Below are positions 9,212 through 17,770 of a DNA stretch of 34,520 bases, in pieces. Position 1 is the stretch's first letter. The number at the start of each line of letters is the position of its first letter. Location: assembly GCA_034439735.1 (NCBI GenBank), contig JAWXAX010000043.1:1-34520 (forward strand), given 5' to 3'. The position numbers and the translations under genes are program-made. The notes beneath the pieces were generated by a model. The model ran no database searches. It saw only the letters and a program-made list of their open reading frames with translations, and was not told the origin of the DNA. This DNA comes from Rhodothermales bacterium. Its GTDB lineage: Bacteria; Bacteroidota; Rhodothermia; Rhodothermales; JAHQVL01.

Positions 9212-11377
9212 TCAGGGGGATTCAGGGAGGGCGTACGCGATGTACTTCGGCACCCGTGGCTGTGCCGGCGCCGGCTGCCCGAAGCCGCCGGCCGTGGCGA
9301 TGGCCATCACGTATTGGCGTCCGTTCACCTCGTACACGGTGGGGATGCCCTCGCCGATGCCCGAGAGCGGCGTGCGCCACAACAGCGCGCCGGTGTCGCT
9401 ATCGTGCGCCCAGAACGTCTCGCCGGCCATCTGGAAGATCAGCCCGCCGGCCGTAATGGCCGGACCGCCGCGCAGCCAGTTGACCGCTCCCGTGCCCGTG
9501 ACGCCCTGCTCGACCAGATGCGGCACTTCGCCCAGCGGGGCCTGCCACTTGATCTCGCCCGTGTTCATATCGTAGGCCGTGAATCGGAACCATGGCGGCT
9601 TGATCACCGGCACCCCTTTGCTGTCGAGGACATGGTTCCGGCCGCTCTGGTACCGCTGCGGGCCTTCCGGCCGGCCCGTGGTCAGGTCCTGCCCGGTTGT
9701 GAGGGCCAGATCGGGATTGGCGAGATAAGCCTGAAGCGCGTCGAATTCCAGGTCGGACAGCCGCGGGAACGCCGGCATGAGGCCCCGGCCGCCTTTGATC
9801 GACAGCTTGAGTGCATCGTGGCTGAGCCGATCAGTCACGCCGACAAGCGACGGGATCCCGCTGGTGGGCGCGCCCTGCAGGTTCTCGCGGTGGCAGATCT
9901 GGCAGTTTACCTGGTAGATGGCCTGGCCCTGATCGAACATGGACTCGCCCGTGCCGACGGCGCCGGCGGTGATCGGCTCGAGCTTCAGCACGGACGGCAT
10001 GTTGTAGCTGAGAACGAAGAACGTCCCGTCGCGCGGGTCGCCGGCGGTCGAGGCGAAGTTGGCCCCGCCGCGGTTGCCTGGCACTTGCAGGGTGGGCCGC
10101 GTGTCCGGCGGGGTGAACACTCCTTTGTAGACCATGGAGCGCACAAACGCCTCGAGCGAATCCCGGTCGTGGGCGTCCATGTGCGGGTTGAAGTCGTCGA
10201 TGGATAACGTCAGCGGGATAAACGGCGCCGGTTTCGTGGGGAAAGGCTGCGTGGGCCAGGCCTGCTCGCCCGGCATGTCCGACGCCGGCACCGGGCGCTC
10301 CTCGATGGGCCAGAGGGGCTCCCCGGTCTCGCGGTTGAAGGCAAACACCTGCCCGGTCTTTGTCGCCTGCGCGACGATGTCGAGCGGCCGGCCGTCGCGC
10401 TGGATGGTCAGCAGGACGGGCGTGGCGGTGAGGTCGTAGTCCCACAAGTCATGATGCACGGTCTGGAAGTGCCAGATCCGCTCTCCCGTGCGGGCGTTGA
10501 GCGCTACGAGGCTGTTCGCGAAGAGGTTCTGGCCATGGCGATCCACGCCGTAGAAGTCGTAGTTGGCGGAGCCGAGCGGGATGTAGGCGATCCCGCGTTC
10601 GGTGTCGACGCTCATCCCGCCCCAGGCATTGGCGCCGCCGGCTTCGTCCGACCGCCCCGGCGGCCAGGTATCGTACCCGAACTGACCCGGCTTCGGGAGG
10701 GTGTGGAAGATCCAGACCTGCCGGCCCGTCACGACGTCGAACGCGCGGATGTGCCCCGGGCCGGCGTTATACCCTTCGCCCGGCGACGACCCGAGGATGA
10801 TCAGGTTCTCGAAGATGACGCCCGGACTGGGCGACGACGCGCGCTCCACGCGCAGCGGGTCGATGTCGAGCCCCGGGCGCAGATCCACCATCCCACTGTC
10901 ACCGAACGTGGTGATCAGCTCCCCCGTGAGGGCGTCGATCGCCGACAGGGTGTTGGTGTTGGCGTACATCAGGATCCTGCGATCCGTGCGGTCTTCGTTC
11001 TCCCAATACGTCATCCCGTGTTCGAAGTACCCCCGCGGCAGACCCATCAACGACACGGCATTCGGACTACGATGCTCCCAGAGGATCCGCCCCGTGCCGG
11101 CGTGTAATGCTACGACGGCGTTCGAATCCCCAAAGACGTACATCGTCGAATCGACCACGATCGGGTTGATGGAGGCGGCGCCCTCGGTCTCATAGGTCCA
11201 GGCGACCTCTAGCTGCTGCACGTTGGTCCGATTGATCTGGTCTAGCGCCGAAAAATGGGTCGCGCCAGGCTCTGCTTCATACCGCGCCCAGCGATAAAAG
11301 CGCTCGTCGAGCTCGTTGGACGATCCGGAGCAGGCGGATACGAAGATGAAGAGGGCGAAGAGAGGGCTGCGGGGCAT
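9212..11377 (-). CDS. PQQ-dependent dehydrogenase lipoprotein with inserted cytochrome c domain (copy 3)
   Basis: A 721-residue quinoprotein whose start codon directly abuts the stop codon of the preceding gene (stop at 11378-11380, ATG at 11375-11377), suggesting translational coupling. It has a very short lipoprotein signal with lipobox VSAC (Cys16). W-motifs, HHDLWDYDLTATPVL and KTGQVFAFNRETGEPLWPIEERPVP are intact. The haem c site CQICH is at 492-496, with a likely axial Met in GLMPAFP. The segment after the haem domain returns to propeller sequence (ITAYDMNTGEIKW-like, then DSDTGALLW), so the cytochrome is an insertion. It is most similar to copies 2 and 4. Divergence between copies suggests different substrates, but no pocket residue can be assigned from sequence alone. 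Confidence 0.92.
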   Translation of the reverse strand: MPRSPLFALFIFVSACSGSSNELDERFYRWARYEAEPGATHFSALDQINRTNVQQLEVAWTYETEGAASINPIVVDSTMYVFGDSNAVVALHAGTGRILWEHRSPNAVSLMGLPRGYFEHGMTYWENEDRTDRRILMYANTNTLSAIDALTGELITTFGDSGMVDLRPGLDIDPLRVERASSPSPGVIFENLIILGSSPGEGYNAGPGHIRAFDVVTGRQVWIFHTLPKPGQFGYDTWPPGRSDEAGGANAWGGMSVDTERGIAYIPLGSANYDFYGVDRHGQNLFANSLVALNARTGERIWHFQTVHHDLWDYDLTATPVLLTIQRDGRPLDIVAQATKTGQVFAFNRETGEPLWPIEERPVPASDMPGEQAWPTQPFPTKPAPFIPLTLSIDDFNPHMDAHDRDSLEAFVRSMVYKGVFTPPDTRPTLQVPGNRGGANFASTAGDPRDGTFFVLSYNMPSVLKLEPITAGAVGTGESMFDQGQAIYQVNCQICHRENLQGAPTSGIPSLVGVTDRLSHDALKLSIKGGRGLMPAFPRLSDLEFDALQAYLANPDLALTTGQDLTTGRPEGPQRYQSGRNHVLDSKGVPVIKPPWFRFTAYDMNTGEIKWQAPLGEVPHLVEQGVTGTGAVNWLRGGPAITAGGLIFQMAGETFWAHDSDTGALLWRTPLSGIGEGIPTVYEVNGRQYVMAIATAGGFGQPAPAQPRVPKYIAYALPESP

Positions 11378-13384
11378 TTATTTACTGATAAACACATTTG
11401 TCCCCCGACGGGCGGAGGTCAGGATGTCCGGGAGGCCGTCGTTGTTGAGGTCGGCCGAGATCATGTCAGTCCCGACGCCCGAGTTGTTGTTGACCAGTTC
11501 GGGGACGAAGCGGGCCTGGCCGTTTGCGCGGACGAGTCGGAACCAGTAGACGACGGGAGCGCCGAAGGCATCCGGATCCGTCGGGTTTTCGCCGAAGTGC
11601 GCCCACCAGCGTTTGCCGGTCACGATATCCTGCAGGCCGTCGCCATCGATGTCGGCCAGCGTGAGGGCGTGTAGGGCGGCGAAGACGACGCCGTTGTTGG
11701 GGTTGGCGAAGTCGTCCATGATCATGTGCCGTTCGAAGGAGATCGTGCCGGCGGCGTCGCGCTTCTGCTCGAACCACGCCAGGCCGAAGCCGTGACCTTC
11801 GAGGCTGGTGACGACATCGTTCAGCCCGTCGCCGTTGACGTCGTAGGCGAACGCGCGGGCGCCGCCACCGCCGCCCTGCTGAGAGCCCCAGCGACCAAAC
11901 GTCTCGGGGTGGTACGTCCACGGCTGCCCGTTCGGGGTAGCCGGCTGCTGCCACCAGCCATACGCCTGGATGAGATCCTTGCGCCCATCCCCATCCACAT
12001 CGCCGGTACCCAGGCCGTGGGCGTACATCGCCCCCCAGGGCCCTTTTTCGGTGACCGCGTGGAAAGTCCACATCTGCGTCGGGTCCGGCCCGGGCTCGGC
12101 GTAGCCGATGAAGCCGCCGTCGGTATAGACGTACTCGAGCTGGCCGTCGCCGTCGATGTCGTCCGCGAAGGCGACCTCGTTATCCACCGACGGGATCACC
12201 ATGTGTTTGGCCCAGCGGTGCACAGCGGCGTCTTTGCCGGGGTTCACGAAGAGGAACCCGGGCCGGCCCGGTTCGCCCGTATGCAGGACGTCCGGGTAGC
12301 CGTCGCCGGTAAAGTCGCCGGCGGAGGCGAGGAGCGGATCGGGGTACGAGGTGGGGGAATAGGTTCGTGGGACATATAGCTCATGACGCGTCGTGAATTC
12401 GGGGCCGATGAAGATATTCGGGCCGGCGATGACGTCCATATTCCCATCCAGATTCACGTCGGCGGCCGTGACGGCTTCGCTGTAGAACATGGCTTCCAGC
12501 TGCTGTTTCCGGAAGCGGGGGGATGTCACTTCGATCGGGTGGGCGTTTTTGACGTCCATCGGCTTGACGCCCACGCCGCGGAAGCGGATCTCGGTGCCGG
12601 CGGGGCCGGCGATGAAGAGGCCGACCTGCCCGTGCGCCGTGCCCGCGGCGGCGGTGACGCCGGCCTCGACCGTGCCGGCGCCATTCAACAACCCGCGCAG
12701 CGACGTGCCCACGGAGTGGATTTCGACGCGGTTCCAGCTGTTATCGAGCTTCAACGGTTCGATGCCCTGTTTGCCGCCGAGTTGCCCGGGGTACAGCAAG
12801 CCAAGACCAGGGTACTCGGCCCGGAAGTCGACCATGCTCATCGGGTACGGACTCGGGTTCGGCTCGACGACCGTGCGCTCGACCAATTTACCGGTCGCAT
12901 CCAGCACGATGTGATGACCGCCTACCTTGCCCTCGCCAAACGAATACAAGATGCCCGTCGTCCGCTCCCCTTCACTCTCCGCGTGGATCACGATCCCCGG
13001 CTCACAACCCGGCCCGCAGCGAAACGACGCCATCGCCGCCAGGTCCTGGCTGGTGATGTCCAGCAGCAGCAACGCGCTCCCGCCCTGCCCTACGACGCCC
13101 ACGTACTCCCCGGCCTGTACCCGCCAGCGTCCGCTCTGAGGCCGCACACCGTCCATGCTCGTGGCATCGAAGGTTCGGGCCGGCAAAAACGTCTGCACAT
13201 ACGCCGCGTCGAGGGTCGGCGCGAGGGCGGCGCTGGGCGATGGCGGCTCGGCCGCCTGCTGACCCAGCAGCTGGGCGAGAGGGATCGTTTCCTCCTCTTT
13301 TTTAGTGTCCTGGGCAAGTGCCAGAGCGGGTGTCAGGAGCGCGCAGAGCGCGAAAAGGACCCAACGGGGTAGGCATGATTTCAT
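11378..13384 (-). CDS. Exported DUF1080-like domain plus FG-GAP/VCBS propeller protein (copy 2, diverged)
   Basis: A 668-residue protein with signal peptide ending ALALA-QDT and an extra charged linker (KKEEETIPLAQLLGQ, residues about 28-50) absent from copies 1 and 3. The N-terminal lectin-like region keeps the DUF1080 pattern with a Cys pair (CGPGCEPGIVIH), a WNRVEIHSVG segment and LNGAGT. Seven FG-GAP calcium loops follow: DVNLDGNMD, DFTGDGYPD, DIDGDGQLE, DVDGDGRKD, DVNGDGLND, DIDGDGLQD and DLNNDGLPD. The blade sequence GWWQQPA matches GWWEQPA of the sister proteins. It lies 39 bp after copy 3 and directly abuts the quinoprotein gene downstream. Being the most diverged of the three, it may bind a different ligand. 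Confidence 0.85.
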   Translation of the reverse strand: MKSCLPRWVLFALCALLTPALALAQDTKKEEETIPLAQLLGQQAAEPPSPSAALAPTLDAAYVQTFLPARTFDATSMDGVRPQSGRWRVQAGEYVGVVGQGGSALLLLDITSQDLAAMASFRCGPGCEPGIVIHAESEGERTTGILYSFGEGKVGGHHIVLDATGKLVERTVVEPNPSPYPMSMVDFRAEYPGLGLLYPGQLGGKQGIEPLKLDNSWNRVEIHSVGTSLRGLLNGAGTVEAGVTAAAGTAHGQVGLFIAGPAGTEIRFRGVGVKPMDVKNAHPIEVTSPRFRKQQLEAMFYSEAVTAADVNLDGNMDVIAGPNIFIGPEFTTRHELYVPRTYSPTSYPDPLLASAGDFTGDGYPDVLHTGEPGRPGFLFVNPGKDAAVHRWAKHMVIPSVDNEVAFADDIDGDGQLEYVYTDGGFIGYAEPGPDPTQMWTFHAVTEKGPWGAMYAHGLGTGDVDGDGRKDLIQAYGWWQQPATPNGQPWTYHPETFGRWGSQQGGGGGARAFAYDVNGDGLNDVVTSLEGHGFGLAWFEQKRDAAGTISFERHMIMDDFANPNNGVVFAALHALTLADIDGDGLQDIVTGKRWWAHFGENPTDPDAFGAPVVYWFRLVRANGQARFVPELVNNNSGVGTDMISADLNNDGLPDILTSARRGTNVFISK

Positions 13385-13423
13385 GACGGACGCTCGTAAG
13401 AACCGTAAAGCAAAAACCGACGA

Positions 13424-15367
13424 TCACAACGTGCCCCAGAACACAAACGTGCCCCGGCTGCCGGACGTAACGATGTCCAGGGAGCCATCGCCGTCGATGT
13501 CGATGACTTTGACCTCGGAGCCGACGCCGGACTTATTGTGGATGAGGCGCGGGACAAATTCCACCCCGCCGGCGGCGCCGGGGCTCCGCACGGTCTGGTA
13601 CCAATAGATGACTCCTTCCCCATCGGGATCGGGGTCCGAGAAAGCATCGAGGTGGGACCAGTGGCGTTTGCCGGTTACGAAGTCCAACACGCCGTCGTGG
13701 TTGATGTCGGCCAGGGTGGCGCCGGAGTGGACCTGCGAGAACGTGACCCCGCCGGCGTTTTTCGTCGAAAAATCCCCCATGATGAGGTGCTCGACGAACG
13801 TGATCTTGCCGGCGGCGTCGCGCTGCTGCTCGTACCAGGCGAGGCCCCACCCGTGGGCGGAGAGGCTGGTGACGACGTCGTTGAGGCCGTCGCCGTTGAA
13901 GTCGTACACGGCGATCTCGGCGCCGCCCGGATGCTGGGGCGAGCGGGTCAGCCGGCCGAAATGGGCTTCGTGGTAGATCCACATCCCCGTATCCGCGCCG
14001 GCGGCGGGCTGCTCCCACCATCCGCGCGCCTGGAGGATGTCGACCCGGCCGTCGCCGTTGACGTCGCCGGTGCCCACGCCGTGCGTATTGCAGCCAGCGA
14101 CGACCGGCTGGGAGATCTTATGGACCTTCCACGCGCCGTTCAGGTTTGCGGGGTCAGGTTCGGCGTAGGCCACGCGACCGTCGTTGGCTACATAGACGAT
14201 CTCGGGCTTTCCGTCAGCGTCGACATCGGCGCGGACCGCCGTTTCGCTGCACACGTCTGGCAGCGCCTCAACCCGATCCCAGAAGCGTTTCTCGCCTTGC
14301 GGGTTCAGGTAGAGCACGAGCGGCCGGCGTTCGGTGACGAGGGCATCGATCCATCCGTCCTCGTTCCAGTCGTTCGCAAACGTCAACATGTCGTTGATGT
14401 ACTCGAGTCCCGGGTTGAATACCCGCGCCTCGTAATATTCGCGGCGGACGCCGAAGTCAGGGCCGAGGTAATAAAACGGACCCGAGATGAGGTCCTGCAC
14501 GCCGTCGCGGTTGACGTCCGCCACGTCGGCGCCCCAGCCGTAATAAAACTCATTCACCTGCTGAACCCGGAAGTCGCTCGAGGTCTGTTCAGGCTCAACC
14601 GTCAGCGTGTGCAGATCTTTCACCGACACGTCATCGAACTCGACCTTCCCGGAGCCGACGTACAGGGCGATCGGGCCGTAACCATGGACGTACGTCACAG
14701 GGATGATGACGGCTCCCCCGAACTCGGGCGCTTCCGCCTGTGGGAAATCCTGCGCCGTACCACCTCGGATGGCGTTGCGGACGTTGTTGAGATGGTTGAA
14801 GATGGCATTGCCGTCGACAAAGACCTCAAGCGTATTCCAGGTATCCGCTTTCGCCAGCACGGGCGCGGACATCGCCGCGGTGGCTGCATCGAGCACCGGG
14901 CTGGAAGACATCGCCGGTTGGTTGCCGCCGCCTCCGCCGCCCTGCGGGCCCCGGGCGGACGTTTTAGCGGTGATCTTCCCATTCGCGTCCAGCGTCACCC
15001 GGTAGGGGGCGACGGTTTCGCCCTCGATTGCCACAAAAATCCCCTTCATGCCCGTCGGCGTTTCCTCGGCGCGCAGCAGGATGCCGGCGTCGCACGGGCC
15101 GGCGCAGCGGAAACGGGTGAAGACGGCGGCATTTTGATACGATTCATCCAGCATCAGCCACCCGCCGTCTCGCCCGGCCGTCCCGGTGATCGTCCCAAAC
15201 TCGGCCCGCCACTGGGCCTGGCCCACCGGCTGCCAGCCGGCAAGGTCGGAGCCATAAAAGGTATAATCCGGGATAAAATCCGGCGCCGGGCTCTGTTGGG
15301 CCCGAGCCGGGGCCGCCAGTACCAGGCTCAGTGCGGCGAGCATGCCGGCGGTTTTCAGAAGCACCAT
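13424..15367 (-). CDS. Exported DUF1080-like domain plus FG-GAP/VCBS seven-blade propeller protein (copy 3)
   Basis: A 647-residue close paralogue of the protein at 5079-6959; both mature proteins begin QQSPAPDFIPDY. The signal peptide ends PARA. The DUF1080-like domain spans about 27-255 (FYGSDLAGWQP, CAGPCDAGILLR, WNTLEVFVDGN, closing IALYVGSGKVEFDDVSVKD) and contains a Gly-rich insertion (GPQGGGGGGNQ) absent from copy 1. Seven FG-GAP loops follow, from DVNRDGVQD to DIDGDGSLD. AGAGG lies 8-12 bases before the ATG. It is the second gene of the operon, 94 bp after the first quinoprotein gene. The strong similarity to copy 1 suggests that a quinoprotein plus FG-GAP module was duplicated as a unit. 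Confidence 0.87.
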   Translation of the reverse strand: MVLLKTAGMLAALSLVLAAPARAQQSPAPDFIPDYTFYGSDLAGWQPVGQAQWRAEFGTITGTAGRDGGWLMLDESYQNAAVFTRFRCAGPCDAGILLRAEETPTGMKGIFVAIEGETVAPYRVTLDANGKITAKTSARGPQGGGGGGNQPAMSSSPVLDAATAAMSAPVLAKADTWNTLEVFVDGNAIFNHLNNVRNAIRGGTAQDFPQAEAPEFGGAVIIPVTYVHGYGPIALYVGSGKVEFDDVSVKDLHTLTVEPEQTSSDFRVQQVNEFYYGWGADVADVNRDGVQDLISGPFYYLGPDFGVRREYYEARVFNPGLEYINDMLTFANDWNEDGWIDALVTERRPLVLYLNPQGEKRFWDRVEALPDVCSETAVRADVDADGKPEIVYVANDGRVAYAEPDPANLNGAWKVHKISQPVVAGCNTHGVGTGDVNGDGRVDILQARGWWEQPAAGADTGMWIYHEAHFGRLTRSPQHPGGAEIAVYDFNGDGLNDVVTSLSAHGWGLAWYEQQRDAAGKITFVEHLIMGDFSTKNAGGVTFSQVHSGATLADINHDGVLDFVTGKRHWSHLDAFSDPDPDGEGVIYWYQTVRSPGAAGGVEFVPRLIHNKSGVGSEVKVIDIDGDGSLDIVTSGSRGTFVFWGTL

Positions 15368-15461
15368 GACAGACCTCTAGGGATGATTCATGCACCGGCC
15401 GGCGCAAAGCGCTTCCGCCGGAGGGGAGCCTCAAAAGAGGCGGGACGTTCGGGGCTGGAAA

Positions 15462-17633
15462 TTACCGGGGGAGGGCAAAAGCAACGTAGCTGGGGCTACG
15501 CGGCGTGGTCAGCCGGGGAGCGCCCTGCCCGCCCTGCGTCGCCGATATCACGACAAACTGCCGGCCGCCTACCTGGTAGACGGCCGGAATGCCTTCACCC
15601 ACTCCGGGCAAAGACGTCGACCAGAGCACGGCCCCGGTCTCGCGATCATGGGCCCACAACTTTTCGCCGGCGGACACAAAGATCAGCTCGCCGGCCGTGA
15701 TGGTTGGCCCTCCGCGGACCCAGACTGTAGCGCCGGTGTTCAGGATGCCTTTTTCGACCAGGTGTGGCACTTCGCCGACAGGCACCTGCCAATCAATGTC
15801 GCCCGTGTTCATGTCGTACGCGGTGAGGCGGAACCACGGGGGCTGGATCACGGGTATGCCCTTGCTATCGAGAATGTGGTTCCATCCGCTCTGATACCGT
15901 GGCGGCGCCTCGGGCCGGCCCACGAGGTTCTGGGTAGAGGCGAGCTCCTGGCCGGTGGTGAGCGCGAGTTCCGGGTTGGCCAGGTACGCGAGGAGCGCGT
16001 CGTACTGGCCGTCGGTCATCTGCGGGAACGCCGGCATCAGGCCCTGCCCTACCAGCAGCTGCTGCTTCATGTCGTCGTGGCTCAGCCGCTCCGTCACCCC
16101 AACGAGCGACGGTATGCCGCCGAGGGGTTGCCCCTGCCGGTTGGCGCCGTGGCAGAGCTGGCAGTTCGCCAGATAAAACGCCTGCCCCTGATCGAAGGGG
16201 GATCCGCCCGTACCGACCGCGCCCGGGTAGATGGGCTCGAGCTTGAGGATGGACGGCATGTTGTAGCTGAGGACAAAAAACGTCCCGTCCCGAGGGTCGC
16301 CGGCGGTCGATCCCCAGTTGGCCCCACCTCGGTTGCCGGGCGACTGGAGCGTGGGCCGCGTATCCGGAGGTGTGAACATCCCTTTGTACACCATCGAGCG
16401 AACAAGCGCTTCCAGGGAGTCGCGGTCGCGGGTGTCCATGTGGGGGTTGAAGTCCTCGATGGCCAGGGACTGGGGGATAAATGGCGCCGGCTTCGTAGGG
16501 AACGGCTGCGTGGGCCAGGGCTGCTCGCCCGGCATGTCGGACCCCGGCACAGGCCGCTCTTCAATCGGCCAGAGCGGCTCGCCCGTCTCCCGGTTGAAGG
16601 CGAACACAAAGCCCGTCTTCGTCGCCAGCGACACGATGTCGAGCGGCCGACCCTCCCGCTCGATGGTCAGCAGGACCGGCGTGGCGGTGAGGTCGTAGTC
16701 CCACAGGTCGTGGTGGACCGTCTGGAAGTGCCATTTCCGCGCGCCGGTGCGGGCGTCGAGGGCGACGAGCGAGTTGGCAAACAGGTTTTCGCCGTGACGA
16801 TCGACGCCGTAGAAGTCGTAGTTGGCGGATCCGAGCGGGACGTACACGATGCCCCGGTGTTCATCCAGGCTTATCCCGCCCCACGCGTTGGCGCCTCCGG
16901 CTTCATCGGAGCGGCCCGGGGGCCAGGTATCGTAGCCGAACTGTCCCGGCTTGGGGAGGGTATGGAAGATCCACGCCTGCTGGCCGGTGCGGATGTCGAA
17001 GCCGCGGATGTGCCCCGGGCCGGCGGCGTAGCCCTCACCTGGCGCGGAGCCCATGATGTAGAGGTCTTCGAAGACGACGCCCGGAACCGGCGCCGTGGCG
17101 CGGTGCATGCGTAGCGGGTCGATATCCAGCCCGTTCCTCAGATCCACCTTGCCCCCGTCACCAAAGGAAGGGATGGATTCTCCCGTATCTGCATCGATCG
17201 CGACCAGGAAGTAACTGCCTCGAAAGAACAAGATGCGTCTCTCGGACCGGTCGGCGCTTTCCCAGTAGGCGATTCCGTGTTCAACGCGGCCAGTAGGCAG
17301 TGTGCTGGTATGGACCCACAACTCAGCGCCAGTGCCGGCGTGCAGGGCTACGACGGCTTTTTCGTCACCAAAGACGTACATCGTCGAGTCGATCACGATT
17401 GGGTTAAACGCTTCGACGCCTGAAGACGTGTACCGCCACACCTCCTGCAATTGCCCAACGTTTGTTCGATCGATCTGATCTAGCGAAGAGAAATGTGTGG
17501 CGCCCGGCTCGGCTTCGTAGCGCGTCCAACGGCTGTATTTCTCATCCAACCGGGTCCCTTGCGGGTTACATGCGGACAGCAACACCGCGGCAAGTACCAG
17601 AACGCAGAGGGGAAAGCGTACGGAGTGAAACAT
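15462..17633 (-). CDS. PQQ-dependent dehydrogenase lipoprotein with inserted cytochrome c domain (copy 4, first gene of operon)
   Basis: The open frame extends to 18236, but the ATG at 17633 is chosen because it starts a canonical lipoprotein signal (MFHSVRF, hydrophobic stretch, LLSAC with Cys22) and the upstream part overlaps the AraC gene on the same strand. The resulting 723-residue length matches its paralogues. HHDLWDYDLTATPVL and KTGFVFAFNRETGEPLWPIEERPVP form the expected active-site segments. The haem c motif CQLCH is at 491-495, with axial Met likely in GLMPAFPQM. It is the first gene of the seven-gene operon. A conserved element at 17694-17762 lies 60 bp upstream, and an AraC regulator gene is just beyond that, so expression is probably inducible. 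Confidence 0.92.
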   Translation of the reverse strand: MFHSVRFPLCVLVLAAVLLSACNPQGTRLDEKYSRWTRYEAEPGATHFSSLDQIDRTNVGQLQEVWRYTSSGVEAFNPIVIDSTMYVFGDEKAVVALHAGTGAELWVHTSTLPTGRVEHGIAYWESADRSERRILFFRGSYFLVAIDADTGESIPSFGDGGKVDLRNGLDIDPLRMHRATAPVPGVVFEDLYIMGSAPGEGYAAGPGHIRGFDIRTGQQAWIFHTLPKPGQFGYDTWPPGRSDEAGGANAWGGISLDEHRGIVYVPLGSANYDFYGVDRHGENLFANSLVALDARTGARKWHFQTVHHDLWDYDLTATPVLLTIEREGRPLDIVSLATKTGFVFAFNRETGEPLWPIEERPVPGSDMPGEQPWPTQPFPTKPAPFIPQSLAIEDFNPHMDTRDRDSLEALVRSMVYKGMFTPPDTRPTLQSPGNRGGANWGSTAGDPRDGTFFVLSYNMPSILKLEPIYPGAVGTGGSPFDQGQAFYLANCQLCHGANRQGQPLGGIPSLVGVTERLSHDDMKQQLLVGQGLMPAFPQMTDGQYDALLAYLANPELALTTGQELASTQNLVGRPEAPPRYQSGWNHILDSKGIPVIQPPWFRLTAYDMNTGDIDWQVPVGEVPHLVEKGILNTGATVWVRGGPTITAGELIFVSAGEKLWAHDRETGAVLWSTSLPGVGEGIPAVYQVGGRQFVVISATQGGQGAPRLTTPRSPSYVAFALPR

Positions 17634-17693
17634 GTGTCTGTTCGGGATGCGTGTAGGTATTTCGGCAACGTTGAACGAGCCTAGTTCGGGAAT

Positions 17694-17762
17694 GAAATAA
17701 TACCGGGTGGCGTTCATCGCTCCGAGTGGCAATCTTTGCGAGTCGTTGGAGGATTTTTCGCG
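17694..17762 (-). promoter_or_regulatory. Conserved 69-bp promoter-like element, copy A
   Basis: Read on the minus strand, this aligns without gaps to 32444-32512 (53 of 69 positions identical by my count). The best conserved blocks are CGCGAAAWATCC at the start, GCAAAGATT in the middle and CGGTATTATTTC at the end. TATTAT (17702-17697) matches a sigma-70 -10 box in 5 of 6 positions, and no good -35 box lies 17 bp upstream. CGCGAAAAAT and CGCAAAGATT form an imperfect direct repeat 22 bp apart, at about -72 and -50 from the implied start. That is a typical arrangement for an AraC-type activator, and such a gene ends 9 bp away. Confidence 0.6.
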
Positions 17763-17770
17763 GATCTCCG

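Noticed and set aside
13538-15700. Long plus-strand open frame (720 codons), and similar ones at 5193-6842, 6951-8417, 15390-17114 and 21658-23850
   Set aside because: They lie antisense to well-supported genes, their translations are rich in Arg, Gly, Ala, Asp and His with no recognisable domain, and such frames are expected opposite high-GC coding sequence.
17694-17762. The conserved 69-bp element as a leader peptide (its frame reads ...SQRLPLGAMNATRYYF in copy A and ...LQRFPLVGLDASRYYF in copy B)
   Set aside because: Differences are not concentrated at third codon positions, the two frames have no shared start codon, and copy B stops soon after while copy A runs on. A DNA element explains the data better.
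17700-17762. Sigma-54 promoter (GGCAATCTTTGC on the plus strand)
   Set aside because: The GG to GC distance is 10 and not the required 12 bases, and the orientation points away from the operon.
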